This document shows positions 12,242-24,344 of a stretch of 64,000 nucleotides of DNA, piece by piece; the first letter of the stretch is position 1; the number at the start of each line of letters is the position of its first letter. The notes under the pieces were generated by a model, which saw nothing but the letters and a program-made list of their open reading frames with translations, was not told where the DNA came from and ran no database searches. This stretch comes from Coprinopsis marcescibilis (taxonomy: Eukaryota; Basidiomycota; Agaricomycetes; Agaricales; Psathyrellaceae), in contig ML210252.1 of the NCBI GenBank assembly GCA_004369085.1, forward strand, positions 1 to 64,000. Direction: 5' to 3'. The position numbers and the translations under genes were made by a program.

Positions 12242-13104
12242 CTAACTGGTGAACCGCCTCGTTGGGTTTGGCCTCCTCCAGTACGCTTCCCACTCTTGCA
12301 GAGCCCGCACGAACCCAGCATTGGGCTTGACGCAGGCCCGCTTGTGTTTGAGCAGCGTCAGGGCATTGTCGAATGACATGCCATGGTTTCGGATAAGATA
12401 GGCGATGACGATGGAGGCTGAACGAGAGACCCCCTATAGAAACAGATTTAAGGTATTAGCAGACGTTACATTGACGGCAGAAGACCAGAGAAGACTGGGT
12501 AACGTCTTGGCAGACGTTATGGAGCGCCGAGTGTGCTCACACACACCAATGCTCCACCCGAGTTCAGGAGCAACATAAACGCGACAAAGAATCAGGCCAC
12601 AAACTCCTCGTACCGGGCAATATCCATAAGCCGCGAATGCGCCTCACACTGCACGTTCATCCACACCTTCAGGAAACGATGATGAACAGCACAGCGAAGG
12701 CGATGCATGACCGCTGAAGACCACAACCAGAGGACTCTGCTCACCTGCTGGCAGTGAACCAGTACATTTCGTCCACTCCGTAATGCTTGGTCGATGTGAT
12801 TGCACGCAGCTTCCAGATGGGGTCGAATATCCTCGCTGTCCTGATCGAGAATGGAGATCTTGTAGCCAACAAAGCCCTCATTACCGGATAAAGGGAGCCA
12901 TGGGGCGTCGAGGACGTGTACGATATGTGTGACATGGTGGTTTTGGAGGAGGTCCTTGTCCATGACTGCTGCGAGGGATCCGAGGTATAGAGAGCCGAAC
13001 GAGTGTCCTGGGTTCGAGGGATTAGGCGCCGATGGGAGTATTTGGTGCATAGGGGTGCACATGGCTTGCATAACCTCGGGAGGGAGAGAATCGAATCGAA
13101 TCAT
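12242..13104 (-). CDS. Dual-specificity protein phosphatase (DSPc)
   Basis: A small atypical dual-specificity phosphatase that removes phosphate from Tyr and Ser/Thr of signalling proteins. Two exons, 12745-13104 and 12242-12433, join in phase 0 to 183 residues. The domain starts with FGSLYLGSLAAV. The catalytic CX5R loop is formed exactly across the splice: HCQQ at the end of exon 1 and GVSRSASIV at the start of exon 2, giving C118 and R124. A general-acid Asp candidate lies upstream in SILDQDSEDI. The conserved KHKRACVKPNAGFVRALQ helix closes the domain. The 311-nt intron is much longer than most others here; reading through it would destroy the active site after HCQQ. The protein has no targeting signal. 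The substrate is unknown; it is a standalone DUSP rather than a MAPK phosphatase with a rhodanese domain. Confidence 0.9.
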
Positions 13105-15493
13105 GATGTGAGAAGGAGAGGAAGACGATAGTTGTGCGGAAATGGGACAGTAAGATGGCTTTAGGAGCTGTCGACTACTAATTTAAAGTTTTCGTCAGCA
13201 GCGGAGCTAATTATATGGACGACGGGATTACCAATGGATGCAATCCTTGAAGTCAACAGCAGTTTTCTCGGGTTGTGGAGTTACGGGGCAGTTGAAGATG
13301 TTGGGTCGCCTCGATTGGGAGTATGTATATCAGAGGGGTTATAGGGTGATATCAGTGTTGGTAAACACGATCGACCGTGTTTTTGCTTGGAGCACGGGGA
13401 GATCGAGATGTATGATATGTCGGGAGAAAACTTGTAAGCGATCGGGTACCGAGGTGTGAAAGGTGTTGATGGAAGGTGTTGGCTGAACAGAAAATGGCGA
13501 TTCTTGGAGGTTTATATATGTGAAGAGACGCTGAGAACCGACATATTCGTTCAGGCACCGTATTGAATCTGAATCTGGAGTTACGTACCAGTCGGAGCCA
13601 AAGAAAACGTTATGGTCAACAGGACCAAGAAGGGGGAAGGTGACCGACGGAATATCTTTGTGCACCTTTGGAGATACGATAATACTGCATTTTGGCGCTG
13701 TGTTCCCTATGATGCCATGATGGAATGTTCGCCAGATATGTCAGAGAACCCGATGTCAGCTGCTCGGACAGGTGGAAGGAAGGTAAGTATGGTTAAATCT
13801 TCAGAAACCAAATCGTAAGCATGTAATCGATAAAGAGTCTAGGCGACTCTTTCACGGTAGATTCGGTCAAGACAAAAGAACGAACAAGTTCGTAACGAAA
13901 GGGGTAGTCGGTTTTGATCCTCGTGTTATCTCTCTTCTGATGTGTTTATCCGAACCCCAAATCTGCATTTCATGCACATACCAAAGCATATACATTTCCC
14001 CTCATTTCCCTCTGAGTCACGAAGCTCATAGGCCGCGGTACCTTTGCCAATTGGTCATGATGTCGACATAGTATTAGTAGCTCCTAGTGGTTCTTGCGAA
14101 TTAGAAAAAACTTAGCAAGAGGCCATTGAGTGAAGCCAGGCCCAGCTCATATCGATGCAGTTGTCGCAAACATCGGGGAGTAGGTGAGCCACGGCCAAGT
14201 CTCGCCGTTCACATGGCTTTGACACCAAAAAAAAAAAAGTTCTTGGCCATCGAATATACGTCAGGTCAACAGCAAGAAGCAAGGTGGAAGATTGAGTCAT
14301 GGTCAGCGCTGAACGAGAAACCGCAGCCCGGATCTGACATACCCCAGGTCGGCGTCAGTAGTGCTGGAAGATCTGATCGAAATTGAGCTTGTGACACGCG
14401 ACTCGCGATCGAGGCGGGGAGGTCTAGGCCTTCTCCCAATTAAGGGACGCGTCATAATCTTCAACGCGATCGTCGCGTTTGTATTTTTGCGCCCTCTTTT
14501 TCGTTATGTTCGCTGCCCTCGCACGGGATAAATGAGGTGAAATTTGAATGAAGTATATAAGACAGCTCATAGCGTTTGTCAGACCTTGCGCGGAGGGTTG
14601 GATTTGGTTAGCATCTGATTCTGATTTTGATTTTGTGTTGGAGTTTTGGAGGACTTGGTATCTATCAACGTTCAACATTGGTGCAGATGTTTTACGCGGA
14701 GCGGAGGTTCATTTCAAATGCATGGTGCATCGTTCTGGTTCGGGTCGGCACAAATACTGGGAATCCATCACAGATATGTCCAAGAGCCAGGTAAGCAATC
14801 TGACCTTTAACGTTAGAAGTGTTAGAAGGCCAAATGTGACTTATGAAAGATGTCTTGTGACGAAGGTGTAATCTTTGCCGCCAAATCGAAACGGTGGGTG
14901 TCATGATCTCAGTACGGGACTGCCGAATCAAGTACGATTGCCGCAAGTCGCCGTTATCACCTGTAATATTAATGGGCCTCCCCGCTACAAGGACACGTAG
15001 ACTCTGTTCCTGGAGATTAAGTTTAGCTGTATTGGTCGGCGGTGGGTTGCGTTGTGGTTCGAAAGATGGAGCATGCACTAAGGCCTCTTACGCTCCATCA
15101 ATAAGCGCCTGACATTCAGGAACAATGATTTCATGCTTTCGGCTCCACCAGGTACCCGACCCGCTTTTTGGGCTAACATGCCTGCTTTGTGTGCATTATG
15201 GGCTAGATAGTTTGCTTGATTTGGCATTGCCTTTTCTCTCATAGGAAGGAGTTTGGCGGTCAAAGCAGAGACCTTTCATGACGATGATATCCATCACTGT
15301 TTGTCATAATTAGGCTCGCAGCCATTGGCAGAAACGGGGTGATAACAAATTACAAGGAACGAAAATCAGGAACAATTCGTGCCACGAATGTCGCCACACC
15401 AGTCAGAGTGAAGGCCGGCATTGCGTCCACAGGGCCCATACTAAGGGGTCCGAATATGTGTGTCGTGGCCGTCTTTTTCGCATTCATCATCTT
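13105..15493. other. Gene-poor region
   Basis: No gene could be settled. At 13340-13860 both strands look weakly coding: on the minus strand a 43-nt putative intron near 13716-13758 joins two frames, while on the plus strand an open frame at 13612-13790 ends at a perfect gtaagt donor. Plus frame 14548-14790 also ends at a good donor (CAG, gtaagc). None has a recognisable domain. An A12 homopolymer occurs near 14226. Confidence 0.35.
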
Positions 15494-15771
15494 TCAATGA
15501 GGCATCCTGTGGCATAGCACGATACTTGTGCAGGCCCACTCGTTGAAAAGACAGGTGTGCTCGTTCACGGGCAGTAGTACGCGGGTGGGAAAGCTCACCT
15601 CCGTTCCGTTAATTAAACGTGTCATAGCGGAACGGCAGCTCAAGGTTGGCTTCGGCGCTTACTATACTTGACCTGCCGCTGAGGAACCGAATTATTGGAG
15701 ACATATGTCACGTTGCCGCAACAAAAGTAGTATTGATACGTAGCAGCCACTAAAAAGAGGACAAGAGACAT
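15494..15771 (-). CDS. Tentative small secreted Cys-containing protein
   Basis: Not a recognised family. Two exons, 15673-15771 and 15494-15598, join in phase 0 to 67 residues. The start MSLVLFLVAATYQYYF reads like a short signal or signal-anchor, followed by CCGN, an NVTYV glycosylation sequon, and a second exon with three further Cys (HTCLFNEWACTSIVLC). Upstream, a TATA-like sequence (near 15955), a C/A-rich leader and a possible 5' UTR intron ending right before the ATG (acceptor TTCAAG) look like a fungal promoter and leader. The acceptor of the coding intron is GAG, which is weak. It could be a chance reading; there is no neighbour that hints at a role. Confidence 0.3.
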
Positions 15772-17275
15772 CTTGAACACCGAACGTACATTAGTAAGAT
15801 GTGCACAAGAAATTATCATTTTCCATCAGGCAGCTGGACAAGGGTGAAGTACGAACCTGCGGAAGAAGGTTCTGTTAGAAGGTCTTGTGAGCGTTGAGAT
15901 TCCGTGTTGAGATAAAGGTCGCAGTTAGCGGTGGGGTTGCGGCTTTCTTATGTATACCATATACCATTCGGTTGCTGTTAGTCGTCTGCTTCAGGTTTGT
16001 GCTGACGAAAGACTAAAGGGTCGTACCGTTCCTGACTTTCCAATAGTTTAGGACTTCGTTGTAGAGCGGCGCAATTTGTCTGGCAGATCTCACGCCCAAC
16101 TCGACATGGTGAAACTTGTAATAAAGCGCCGCGGAATACAAAAACAATGGTTTCACACCTCGTGCGTATCCCCTGTTAAGTGGCGATTCATGATTCATGC
16201 TGACGGATCCAGTCTCACGGATCAGAAGTCCTTTTAGCGTTAGAGAGGGAATCATCATGAAATGAAACTTTAACGCAACAGGTGGATGAGCGGGAGTGCC
16301 TAGAACACGCGAATTCGGAAGGGTAATACAAGGTGGCCCCACGAGGATGGCCTAGGTAGCTTTCCTGTGGTAATAGTATATTATTAGGCATATTTGCTAA
16401 CTAGGTCTGGATAAGAGTTTGAAGCTTTACTGACGTCGGTCTAAGTCCCGCGATCCGTGGTATGGGAGCCGCCGAGCTCTAAATTCCGCATACGACCCGG
16501 ACGATCCAAATGGGAACCACCGCACGCCAGGAGAGTGACAATTTGAGAAGGTTGACGTCAAATATAAGTTGAGTACCACAAGAAGGGCTTAGTTCAGGGC
16601 AGAGGTCATTCAAGCTCCACCTTCCTTTCCAGTGTGAATGCGAGGCACATCTGTCAAGTTGACAAGAAAGCCAGCCATCTTGAAGAGATTTTTTTATTAT
16701 TCTCGGAACGTGCTGAAGTAGTGTTTTACGGAAGATGACAATGGTCTAATAGCCGCATAGTCCCCAACATTATGAGGATTTCGTTCTGGAACGCCTCCTT
16801 ATGAAATGATAGAGGGCCCCCGCCGACCGGGTTCCCTGTGAGTAGTGATGATTGTTGAACATGGCCACAGGTGAGGTCTGGTACGTTCCATTGACTTTCC
16901 ATTCTCCTTGAGGCCCAGACTCAGGCAATTCGGTTCGGTAAATATCAGCAACCAGGACTTATCAGTCCGCCAAAAACGGGGGTGGAGAATCGAGTGTCAG
17001 TCGTTCAAGTTGAGTGTCCTACATGTGAAGGGGAAGAAAAATGCGTTCAGAATCTCTAGTATAGAAGTTTTCCTCTGTATCTGCTATCCAGGGACATAAG
17101 ATTCAAGATAAAGGCCAGCTTGAGTCGTAATTGAGGCCGCCAGTGAAAACCGCTCATGCTGATTGGTCCGTGAATATTTGGATATTCAATGCATTTATTA
17201 CGTAATCTATCTCCTGACCCCGGAAAACTCCGCCATAAACGAACTTCCAGCTCATCGCCAACGACGACGACCAAA
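15772..17275. other. Intergenic, upstream of complex I gene
   Basis: Contains a minus-strand open frame at 16013-16342 (109 codons) without recognisable domain, and otherwise nothing supported. The last few hundred bases should hold the promoter of the 51 kDa subunit gene. Confidence 0.4.
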
Positions 17276-19076
17276 ATGTTGCGGGCATCGTCCTCGTCGT
17301 CCAAAACGTTGCTAAGGGCAACTTCAGCGGCTTCTAGTATGTGCTAAACTGGTCTTTGAGAACGTCGCTGACGACGACAACAGCGGTTGCTCGTCCATTC
17401 CGCGCCAAACTTCGCAACCCCAGCCGGTCGTTGGCCACCGTCGCCGACACACCTGTTCGACGCTATGGAGGACTAAAGGACCAGGACCGTATCTTCACGA
17501 ATGCCTACCTGAGACACGACCACGGCTTGAAGGGTGCCTTGGTACGCTGCGAGTTGTTGTAATGCAATATTAACGGTAGCCTGACTTTTTGCTTCTACAG
17601 TCTCGTGGTGATTGGCATCGAACCAAAGACATTTTGTTGAAGGGAGACTCCTGGATTATCCAAACTATCAAGGACTCTGGATTGCGTGGTCGCGGCGGTG
17701 CTGGTTTCCCCAGTGGACTGAAATGGAGTTTCATGAACAAGCCAAACTGGCAGGCGGACACTCGGTAAGGGCACCTTTGGCGAATTTTTGGGAGACGTTG
17801 CTGACCAGAAATTGTAGACCTCGTTACCTCGTCATTAACGCTGACGAAGGAGAGCCAGGAACCTGCAAGGACCGCGAAATTCTTCGAGGAGACCCACACA
17901 AGCTCATTGAAGGATGTCTTGTCGCTGGCCGAGCCATGAACGCCAACGCCGCGTACATCTACATTCGTGGTGAATTCTACCAAGAAGCATCTCACGTTCA
18001 GCAAGCCATCAACGAAGCCTATGCCGCTGGACTCATCGGAAAGAACGCCTGCGGGTCTGGCTATGATTTCGACGTCTACGTCCACCGTGGAGCTGGTGCC
18101 TATATCTGCGGCGAAGAAACCGCCTTGATTGAAAGTTTGGAGGGCAAGCAGGGAAAGCCACGTTTGAAGCCCCCCTTCCCCGCCGATGTTGGTCTCTTTG
18201 GCTGCCCCACAACTGTTGCCAACGTTGAGACAGTTGCTGTTGCACCCACCATCTGCAGAAGAGGAGGCAGTTGGTTCGCCGGCTTCGGTCGCCAGCGAAA
18301 TGAGGGCACCAAACTGTACTGCATAAGCGGTCACGTTAACAACCCTTGTGTTATTGAGGAGGAGATGAGCATTCCGCTTAAGGAGCTCATCGACAAGCAC
18401 TGTGGTGGCGTTCGAGGTGGTTGGGATAACCTCTTAGGTATCATTCCCGGAGGTTCATCCGTCCCTATCATTCCCAAGGACATCTGTGCTGAGGTTTTGT
18501 ACGTGTTCACTTTGTCTTTCCGCTGAACGTTTGCTCACGGACCACAGGATGGACTACGACTCCCTCAAGGATGCCCAGACTGGTCTCGGTACCGGTGCCG
18601 TCATTGTTTTGGATAAGAGTACCGACGTGGTTAAAGCCATTGCCCGATTCGCCGACTTCTACAAGCACGAGTCCTGTGGACAGTGCACTCCTTGTCGTGA
18701 AGGTACAACATGGATGAAGAACATGATGGACCGTATGGTCGAGGGTCGTGCTCACCAACGAGAAATTGACATGCTTCTCGAGCTCACGTAACTAGCTTTT
18801 CTCTGAATTACTGCTTTCCCGCTCTGACTCCTTTCCAGGAAACAAATCGAAGGGCGAACGATCTGCGCATTGGGTGATGCCGCTGCATGGCCCATTCAAG
18901 GTCTCATGCGCCACTTCCGACCCGAGGTTGAGCGTCGTATTGACGAATTCAGGGCTCTGAACGGCCCTGTTGGCTTTGGCGGACACCTCGCAAGTGCCGC
19001 CGATGACACCCTCGCGCTCCCAGACAACCTCGGCTTGCGCCTCCCTGAAACACGGGCACAGCAAGCGCAACTATAG
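17276..19076 (+). CDS. NDUFV1: NADH:ubiquinone oxidoreductase 51 kDa flavoprotein subunit
   Basis: Complex I subunit that binds NADH, FMN and the [4Fe-4S] cluster N3 in the mitochondrial matrix arm. Six exons join in frame to 513 residues: 17276-17336, 17384-17541, 17601-17764, 17818-18498, 18548-18787 and 18839-19076. The start was set at 17276, not at a downstream ATG at 17341, because [20 protein letters not shown] plus exon 2 forms a good Arg/Ser-rich presequence and the intron has canonical borders. The FMN and NADH-binding glycine-rich loops [16 protein letters not shown] and [15 protein letters not shown] are present, as is [17 protein letters not shown]. Cluster ligands are C398, C401 and C404 in [11 protein letters not shown] and C444 in TICALGD. 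The gene is complete, with no sign of damage. A long antisense open frame is an artefact of codon bias. Confidence 0.97.
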
Positions 19077-19391
19077 ATTTTCATTTGGTTCTGATGTTCG
19101 GTATGATACTAGAACAAATAGGATTCACTTTTTATAATCTTCCATTTTTGTGAATCAGTCTGTTTATTCAAGAGAGGTTGATGTTTTCAATTTTCTGAAT
19201 TGGCTAGCTACTCAAAACCTACAGTTTGCGCGTTCTCTTACAAGCTGCATCATGTCTGGTACATGTGTGCCCCCGTTTCTTGGATTGTAAAAACGATCGC
19301 GATCATGTCTGGTGTGTGACGCCAAACATCATTCCATGTCTCACGCTACGTTCCTACCTACAGTCGTGCCCTCCTGGATGTCGACGCGACG
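19077..19391. other. Short intergenic spacer
   Basis: 3' end of the complex I gene and promoter side of the K+ channel gene. No separate feature seen. Confidence 0.5.
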
Positions 19392-21836
19392 ATGGATAAT
19401 TCAAGCACTTCATCGCTACCAGCTTCGGGATCGGACGATGATTCCTCTACCCAGGTTCGCGCAGACTCGGTCATCGATTCTACAGCGACGTCGGACTCTA
19501 CCGACCCCCCGCCTGAACTTGCGGAGTCGTGGAAGAGGTCTAAGGCTTTGGGTTCGAGGAGACAACATTTGCTGCAAGAACAACAACGACGCAAAATTGT
19601 TGAAGAGATGGAGTATAATCAAGCCACGTATGTGTTACGCCCTACCTGATCGACGCAACTCGCAAACCCTATTGCCATCGCAGAATATGGTGGTTTGCTT
19701 CTACAGCTGTCCCGTTGATTGCGGGCACGTTTGGACCGATTGCCAACCTTTTGTCTGTCTGTGCTATAGTACAGACGTGGAAAGTTGCCAAGAACGGAAA
19801 CGGGAGAGTCAAGGACCCGGTATGGTGTGTGCATTGGTCGGACGCGTTTTGCCAAGGTGCTGATTATTTCACTTTCCTAGGTTGATCACCCTCAATGCGT
19901 TGTCTCTTGTGTGGGCAATAGTGGCCAATGCAGCTCTCTTGCTAAACTTTTCACGTCGGATCCGTTACACCAGCGCACAAATCGTTAGTATAGCGTTTTG
20001 GTTGGTGTCAAATTTCTGTTCTCGCCGGCTCGTTCTTCGCTGACGATCGAACAGGTATCTGGCTTGCATCTTCCTGTTTACCCCAATCGGTCTCCTGCAC
20101 ACAAGCTTCTTCGACAAGGAAACCGAAGAACTATCCCAGTCGTGGTACTACGGACTCCTTTCCGGAATCGTCTATTTCATCATCTCCACGCTCCTGCTCC
20201 TCAACATCGTCGGTTCGCATTGGTACCGTGCCTATCCACCCTCCTTCGTAACGCTCAGCGTGTCCCAACGGATGCTGATGCTGCAAACAATCACATTCTC
20301 CTTTTACCTTGCCCTCGTCGCTGGCATATACAGCGGCTTGGAGGGATGGGACTTTGTCGATGCCGTCTACTGGGCGGACTATACGCTCCTCACCATCGGC
20401 TTGGGCACGGATTTTCCCATTGAAACCACCGCCGGCCGCATGCTTGTCATGCCCCTCTCGGCCTTTGGCATCTTGCTGATTGGGTTGATCATTGGGAGTG
20501 TGCGCGGCCTGTTGCTGGAGAGAGCGAAAGTGAAGGTTCTCAAGCGACAGCTGGGGAAACAGAGGGACGAATGGCACAGGTATATCGCTGCAAAACGGAA
20601 GGAGTGGCTCAAGCGCAAGGACAAGCGTGCGCATCTCGATCCTTCTGTGCGTCGGCAGGCACGGAGCGTCCCCAAGCAGCATATCCCGTTCTACCGCAAG
20701 CCCTTCGAGGCTGTGTTACATCTGGTGCTGCGGAGGGAAGAGAGGAAGACTGCAGAGCGGTGGAATGATTTGGGTGGGCCTGAGGACGGCGTAGATGGCC
20801 CGTGGATGCGTAGAGAGTTCTACTTGATGAGGCACATCGAGCAGACTGCCGAAAAGGTGGAGCGGTATACCGTCTTTGGATTCTCCCTGTGCACATTGGT
20901 TTTCGTCTGGGTTGGGGGTGCCGCTATATTTTGGCTGTCGGAACATGTAAGGAATCTCTATCTTCTTCCCTCCAGGCTCTGATTCTGACAATTCCTTAGA
21001 ATTTGCAGCATTGGACGTACCCGATCTCACTGTATTTTTCGTACACGTCCATTACCACCATCGGATATGGTGACTTTTATCCAGTATCCGCAGCGGGCAG
21101 GCCGTTCTTCGTTGTCTGGAGCTTGATCGCCGTACCGACCGTCACAGTCTTCATCTCATCGATGGGTAACACCGTCATTAAGGGTTTCCAGGACTTTACG
21201 TTTTGGATCAGCAAGTTCACGGTATTGCCGGAGAAGAGCAAGGACCTCCTCCAAGATGTGGAGAAAGGAATTCGAGACGAAGGGCGAAAAAGACGGAGCA
21301 TCCTTGAAAATGCCAGTAGGAGGAACCAAGACATCGACGAGTCAGTGCATCCAGAGTCTGACGCCGATTCTGCGAATATCGTCGAAGGGGAAGACCAATT
21401 TAAAACTGTGCCGATAAATGGCGAAGATCTCGTCGCGAGGATTAAATACGCCAAAATTATCACGAAACTGTCTCGGGAAATCGGAAAGGTTTCTCGGGAT
21501 GTCGAAAACGATCCGGGGAAGAAGTACTCTTGGGATCAGTGGATGGCGTGGTTTCGTCTACTTGACGGTTCACTTGTTGCCGAGGAATCCCAGCAAGGTC
21601 AAGCTGAGGAGCCACATCTACCCTCTGACGATCGGTCTTTTCAGGACGGCCCCATGCGGTTGAAGGAACATGACCGAACTTGGTTCTGGCTCAGCGATGA
21701 CGGTCCCTTGTTCAGCGACAGCAAGGAAAGCCAATGGGTTCTCGATAAACTCACCGGTCGCCTCGAGCAACTCTTGAGCGAAGGCTTCGGAGTGCATCTA
21801 GCGAACCAATACTCGGATTCGTCCAGTACTGGGTAG
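19392..21836 (+). CDS. TOK1: TOK1-type outward-rectifying potassium channel (8 TM, two pore domains)
   Basis: Fungal plasma-membrane K+ channel releasing potassium on depolarisation. Five exons join in frame to 741 residues: 19392-19627, 19684-19824, 19881-20000, 20055-20946 and 21000-21836. A Ser/Asp-rich cytosolic N-terminus (about 75 residues) precedes several TM helices (WWFASTAVPLIAGTFGPIAN and YLACIFLFTPIGLL among them). The first selectivity filter is TIGLGTDFP starting at T279, the second TIGYGDFYP starting at T483. Between them sits a long basic linker (RKEWLKRKDKRAHL), and a roughly 200-residue acidic C-terminal tail follows the last helix. TIGLG plus TIGYG with 8 predicted TM segments is the TOK arrangement, found only in fungi. 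It sits in a plus-strand run with normal spacing, and no lesions were seen. Confidence 0.94.
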
Positions 21837-22248
21837 CTTGCGGCCACGTATACGTGGTGAACCCGGTGCTGCGGATTAATATGATTTCTGCGCACGTTTC
21901 CCGATGTGCCTGTGCTGCGGAAAGGCAGATCCCATACCATCGCTCATTTTGGCTTTCATGGCGATGGTCGAATCGAGGCAAGTGTTATTTTCACTGCGGA
22001 ACTTCGCTCGTGGATGGCTGATAAAGATCAAACAGGGGTGGCTTGTGTGTAGGTTCGATATGCCGGGTGCATGACATGTACCACGGCAGTCTATGTTCGA
22101 GAAATGGATTTTCAGACCTAGTTGAGGATTGGGCTGCGCAGTGAGTACCTCGAATGTATAAATGCAATAGGCGTCAAGCTCATTAACACCAACATTCCTC
22201 AGCTGTATCTTTCACTCAGCAACTCGCGCCAACCTCCAAGCACTCTAG
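21837..22248. promoter_or_regulatory. Promoter region of FAD monooxygenase-like gene, TATA at 22157-22163
   Basis: The spacer contains TATAAAT about 90 bp upstream of the next start codon, the same spacing as the TATA boxes of the MDR paralogues in this window. Followed by a C-rich leader. Confidence 0.45.
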
Positions 22249-23779
22249 ATGCAGATTATCATCGTCGGTGGCTCTCTCAGCGGTCTCTTGACCTACATCG
22301 CTTTGCGAAATCACCTCGCAAGTTCTGATCCTACTGTTTCGATCAAGATCGTCGAGACCGCCAAAGGTCCTGAAGGTCTCCCGAACGGCTCCTCCAGCTT
22401 TTCTCCCAACGCTGTTCGCTCACTCAACCTCATTGCCCCCGAACTCCTTCCACTCTTGCGCCAACGCGGCTTTTCTGGCGGTGCCATCGACATCCAGAAC
22501 TCTCTTGGCGAGGTTCTAGGCGAGTTCAAGGCTGGTACCAAGGAAAAGTATGGCGATCTTCACCAACTCGTCATTTCCAATGACACCCTGCGTGATGTCC
22601 TACTCTCGTTGATAAACGAGGATGACATACAATGGGGAAAGAGCGTGACCGGCCTCTTCGAGCTCTCCTCTGGTGTGCAGGTCGCCTACAGCGACGGCAC
22701 CACTGAAACGGCGGACCTCGTTATCGGGGCTGATGGTGCCAAGAGCACAGTAAAGGATGCCATCTTTCGAGGTGCCCATCCCAACACCTTCAAGTGAGTG
22801 ACTTTACGACTGTATCAGCTCTGTGAGGGTTACTAATTGCTGCCTATTATCTTCCAGAGGGACAGCCAGCGTTGGGAGCATTATTCGTGTTGCCGACTTG
22901 CCCACCCGATTCCAGGGTCACCTCAAGGCGAAACCTGCCGCTATAACGTTCGGGAAGCGAGGGTTCTTTGCGTACTCGGTCAACTCTACGCTCCCCTCCG
23001 CTGATCTATTCTGGTGGTCGGTTTACTTCCCTCCTTCCCCATCCACCGAGGCCCCGACAGCCGACCAGGCCAAGGCTCAATTCTTCCATCGGGTTGAGGG
23101 ATGGAAAGCCCCGTTCGACCAGGCGTCTGGAGAGAACATTTACGCTTCCATCCTTGAACTCGCGTTTGGAGAGGATCGGGATATGGAGAAGCAGAGTATT
23201 GAGAAGATCGATTCCAACTCTTTGGAGGCAAAAGACCTCATTATCCAGGCCCGCTATTCAGCATCGCGTCTTCCCTACTTTACCAACAACACGTCGGCTC
23301 TGGCCAAGGGTCGCATTGTTCTCCTAGGCGAGGCAGCCCATGTCATCCCGCCAGAAACCCTTCAGAACGTAGCTTTCACGACAGAGGATATCGCCGTTTA
23401 CGCCCTGCTTCTCAAGCATTACGCGGAGGAACAGGGACTCTTGTCCAAGTACCGTTTCTCGCCTTCCGTCTTTGAGGCGACTGCCAAAGGTTACGACTCT
23501 ATCAGGGTTCCCCGTGTGAGCCGTTTCCTCAAGGACGTCGGAAATGGGTTGGACTGTGAATCTGGAAGCGAGATGGGTTGGTTGGGAGAGAAGATTCGGG
23601 ATTTCGCAGCGTCTATTTTCTGTAAGCCTGTTTATTGTCTCATGTTTGAGGACAGTTTTGCTGATTCTTGGTTTCTTTCCTTCACAGGTAAAGTCTCCGA
23701 ATGCGTACAGGACAATAGTTTCAGCTATGATCCGAAGAAGGCGGTTGTCGAGTATTTGGCGAAGAGCGGCTGCGCCTAA
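22249..23779 (+). CDS. FAD-dependent monooxygenase-like protein (PHBH fold)
   Basis: Resembles salicylate/p-hydroxybenzoate hydroxylase-type aromatic monooxygenases. Three exons, 22249-22793, 22858-23621 and 23688-23779, join to 466 residues. The Rossmann motif is IIIVGGSLSGLL at the N-terminus, and the second conserved block is ADLVIGADGAKSTV. The third block, normally GD followed by PPxxGQGxN, reads GRIVLLGEAAHVIPPETLQN here: GE replaces GD and the glycine-rich loop is altered. This could weaken FAD ribityl binding or mark a divergent subfamily. No C-terminal TM anchor is seen. The substrate is unknown. A TATA box lies about 90 bp upstream. The reading frame is intact, so it is probably expressed, but catalytic competence is uncertain. 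Confidence 0.85.
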
Positions 23780-24344
23780 GTTAAAGTAGCCGCCATGGAG
23801 TTATCTTCCCCCGTTCAGCTTTTTCCTTTGCCTCTGTCCCAGGCTTTCGATTTCTGGCTACGTATCGTTTATTCTACACACGCCTAATGACATGGTCTTT
23901 TGGATACCAAAATTCCGATATTCTGCTGGCAAGTGGTCTGTTACATAAAACCAACTGAATGCAGTTCTGAGTGACAGATGATGCTTGTATATAAAAAACA
24001 ACTTCCGTAAGTTGACGACTGATATCATACGGGTATGTAGGAGACTCCCAACAGCCTCAATCTAGCATACACGAGGGGGATCCCCGGGACACCCAGACGA
24101 GGCGCCACCCACCGACTGCAGTGTGACCTATGACTTAACTGGCGAAGGATTGATTCACCCTTTACCCTTTTGCCAGCTGCGCTCATTTCGGTAGGTACTG
24201 CAAGACCTGCAAGACCCCCTCATATACCCCATTCCTTTACAACAAAGCGCAGGCGCAACTGCGCTGGAATCTACTTTCGTAGGATTTGATCAACTCCGTT
24301 GCCAACCTCCCCTCCCCCCCGCCCACAGGCAGTAAAAGTAAGAA
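23780..24344. other. Intergenic spacer
   Basis: 3' UTR of the monooxygenase-like gene and promoter of the next gene. Contains a TATATAAAAAA tract near 23989 and a C-rich run just before the next ATG. No gene seen. Confidence 0.5.

Noticed and set aside
12592..12744. Read-through C-terminus of the phosphatase
   Set aside because: Reading through the donor loses the GVSRS half of the active site and gives an unrelated tail.
17341..17562. Start of the complex I subunit at 17341
   Set aside because: That ATG lies inside intron 1; using 17276 gives a proper presequence and a canonical intron.
17570..18400. 276-codon open frame antisense to the complex I subunit
   Set aside because: Lies entirely opposite well-supported exons; it is a by-product of codon bias and has no domain.
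20131..20682. 183-codon antisense frame in the K+ channel gene
   Set aside because: Opposite conserved channel helices and P-loop; shadow frame.
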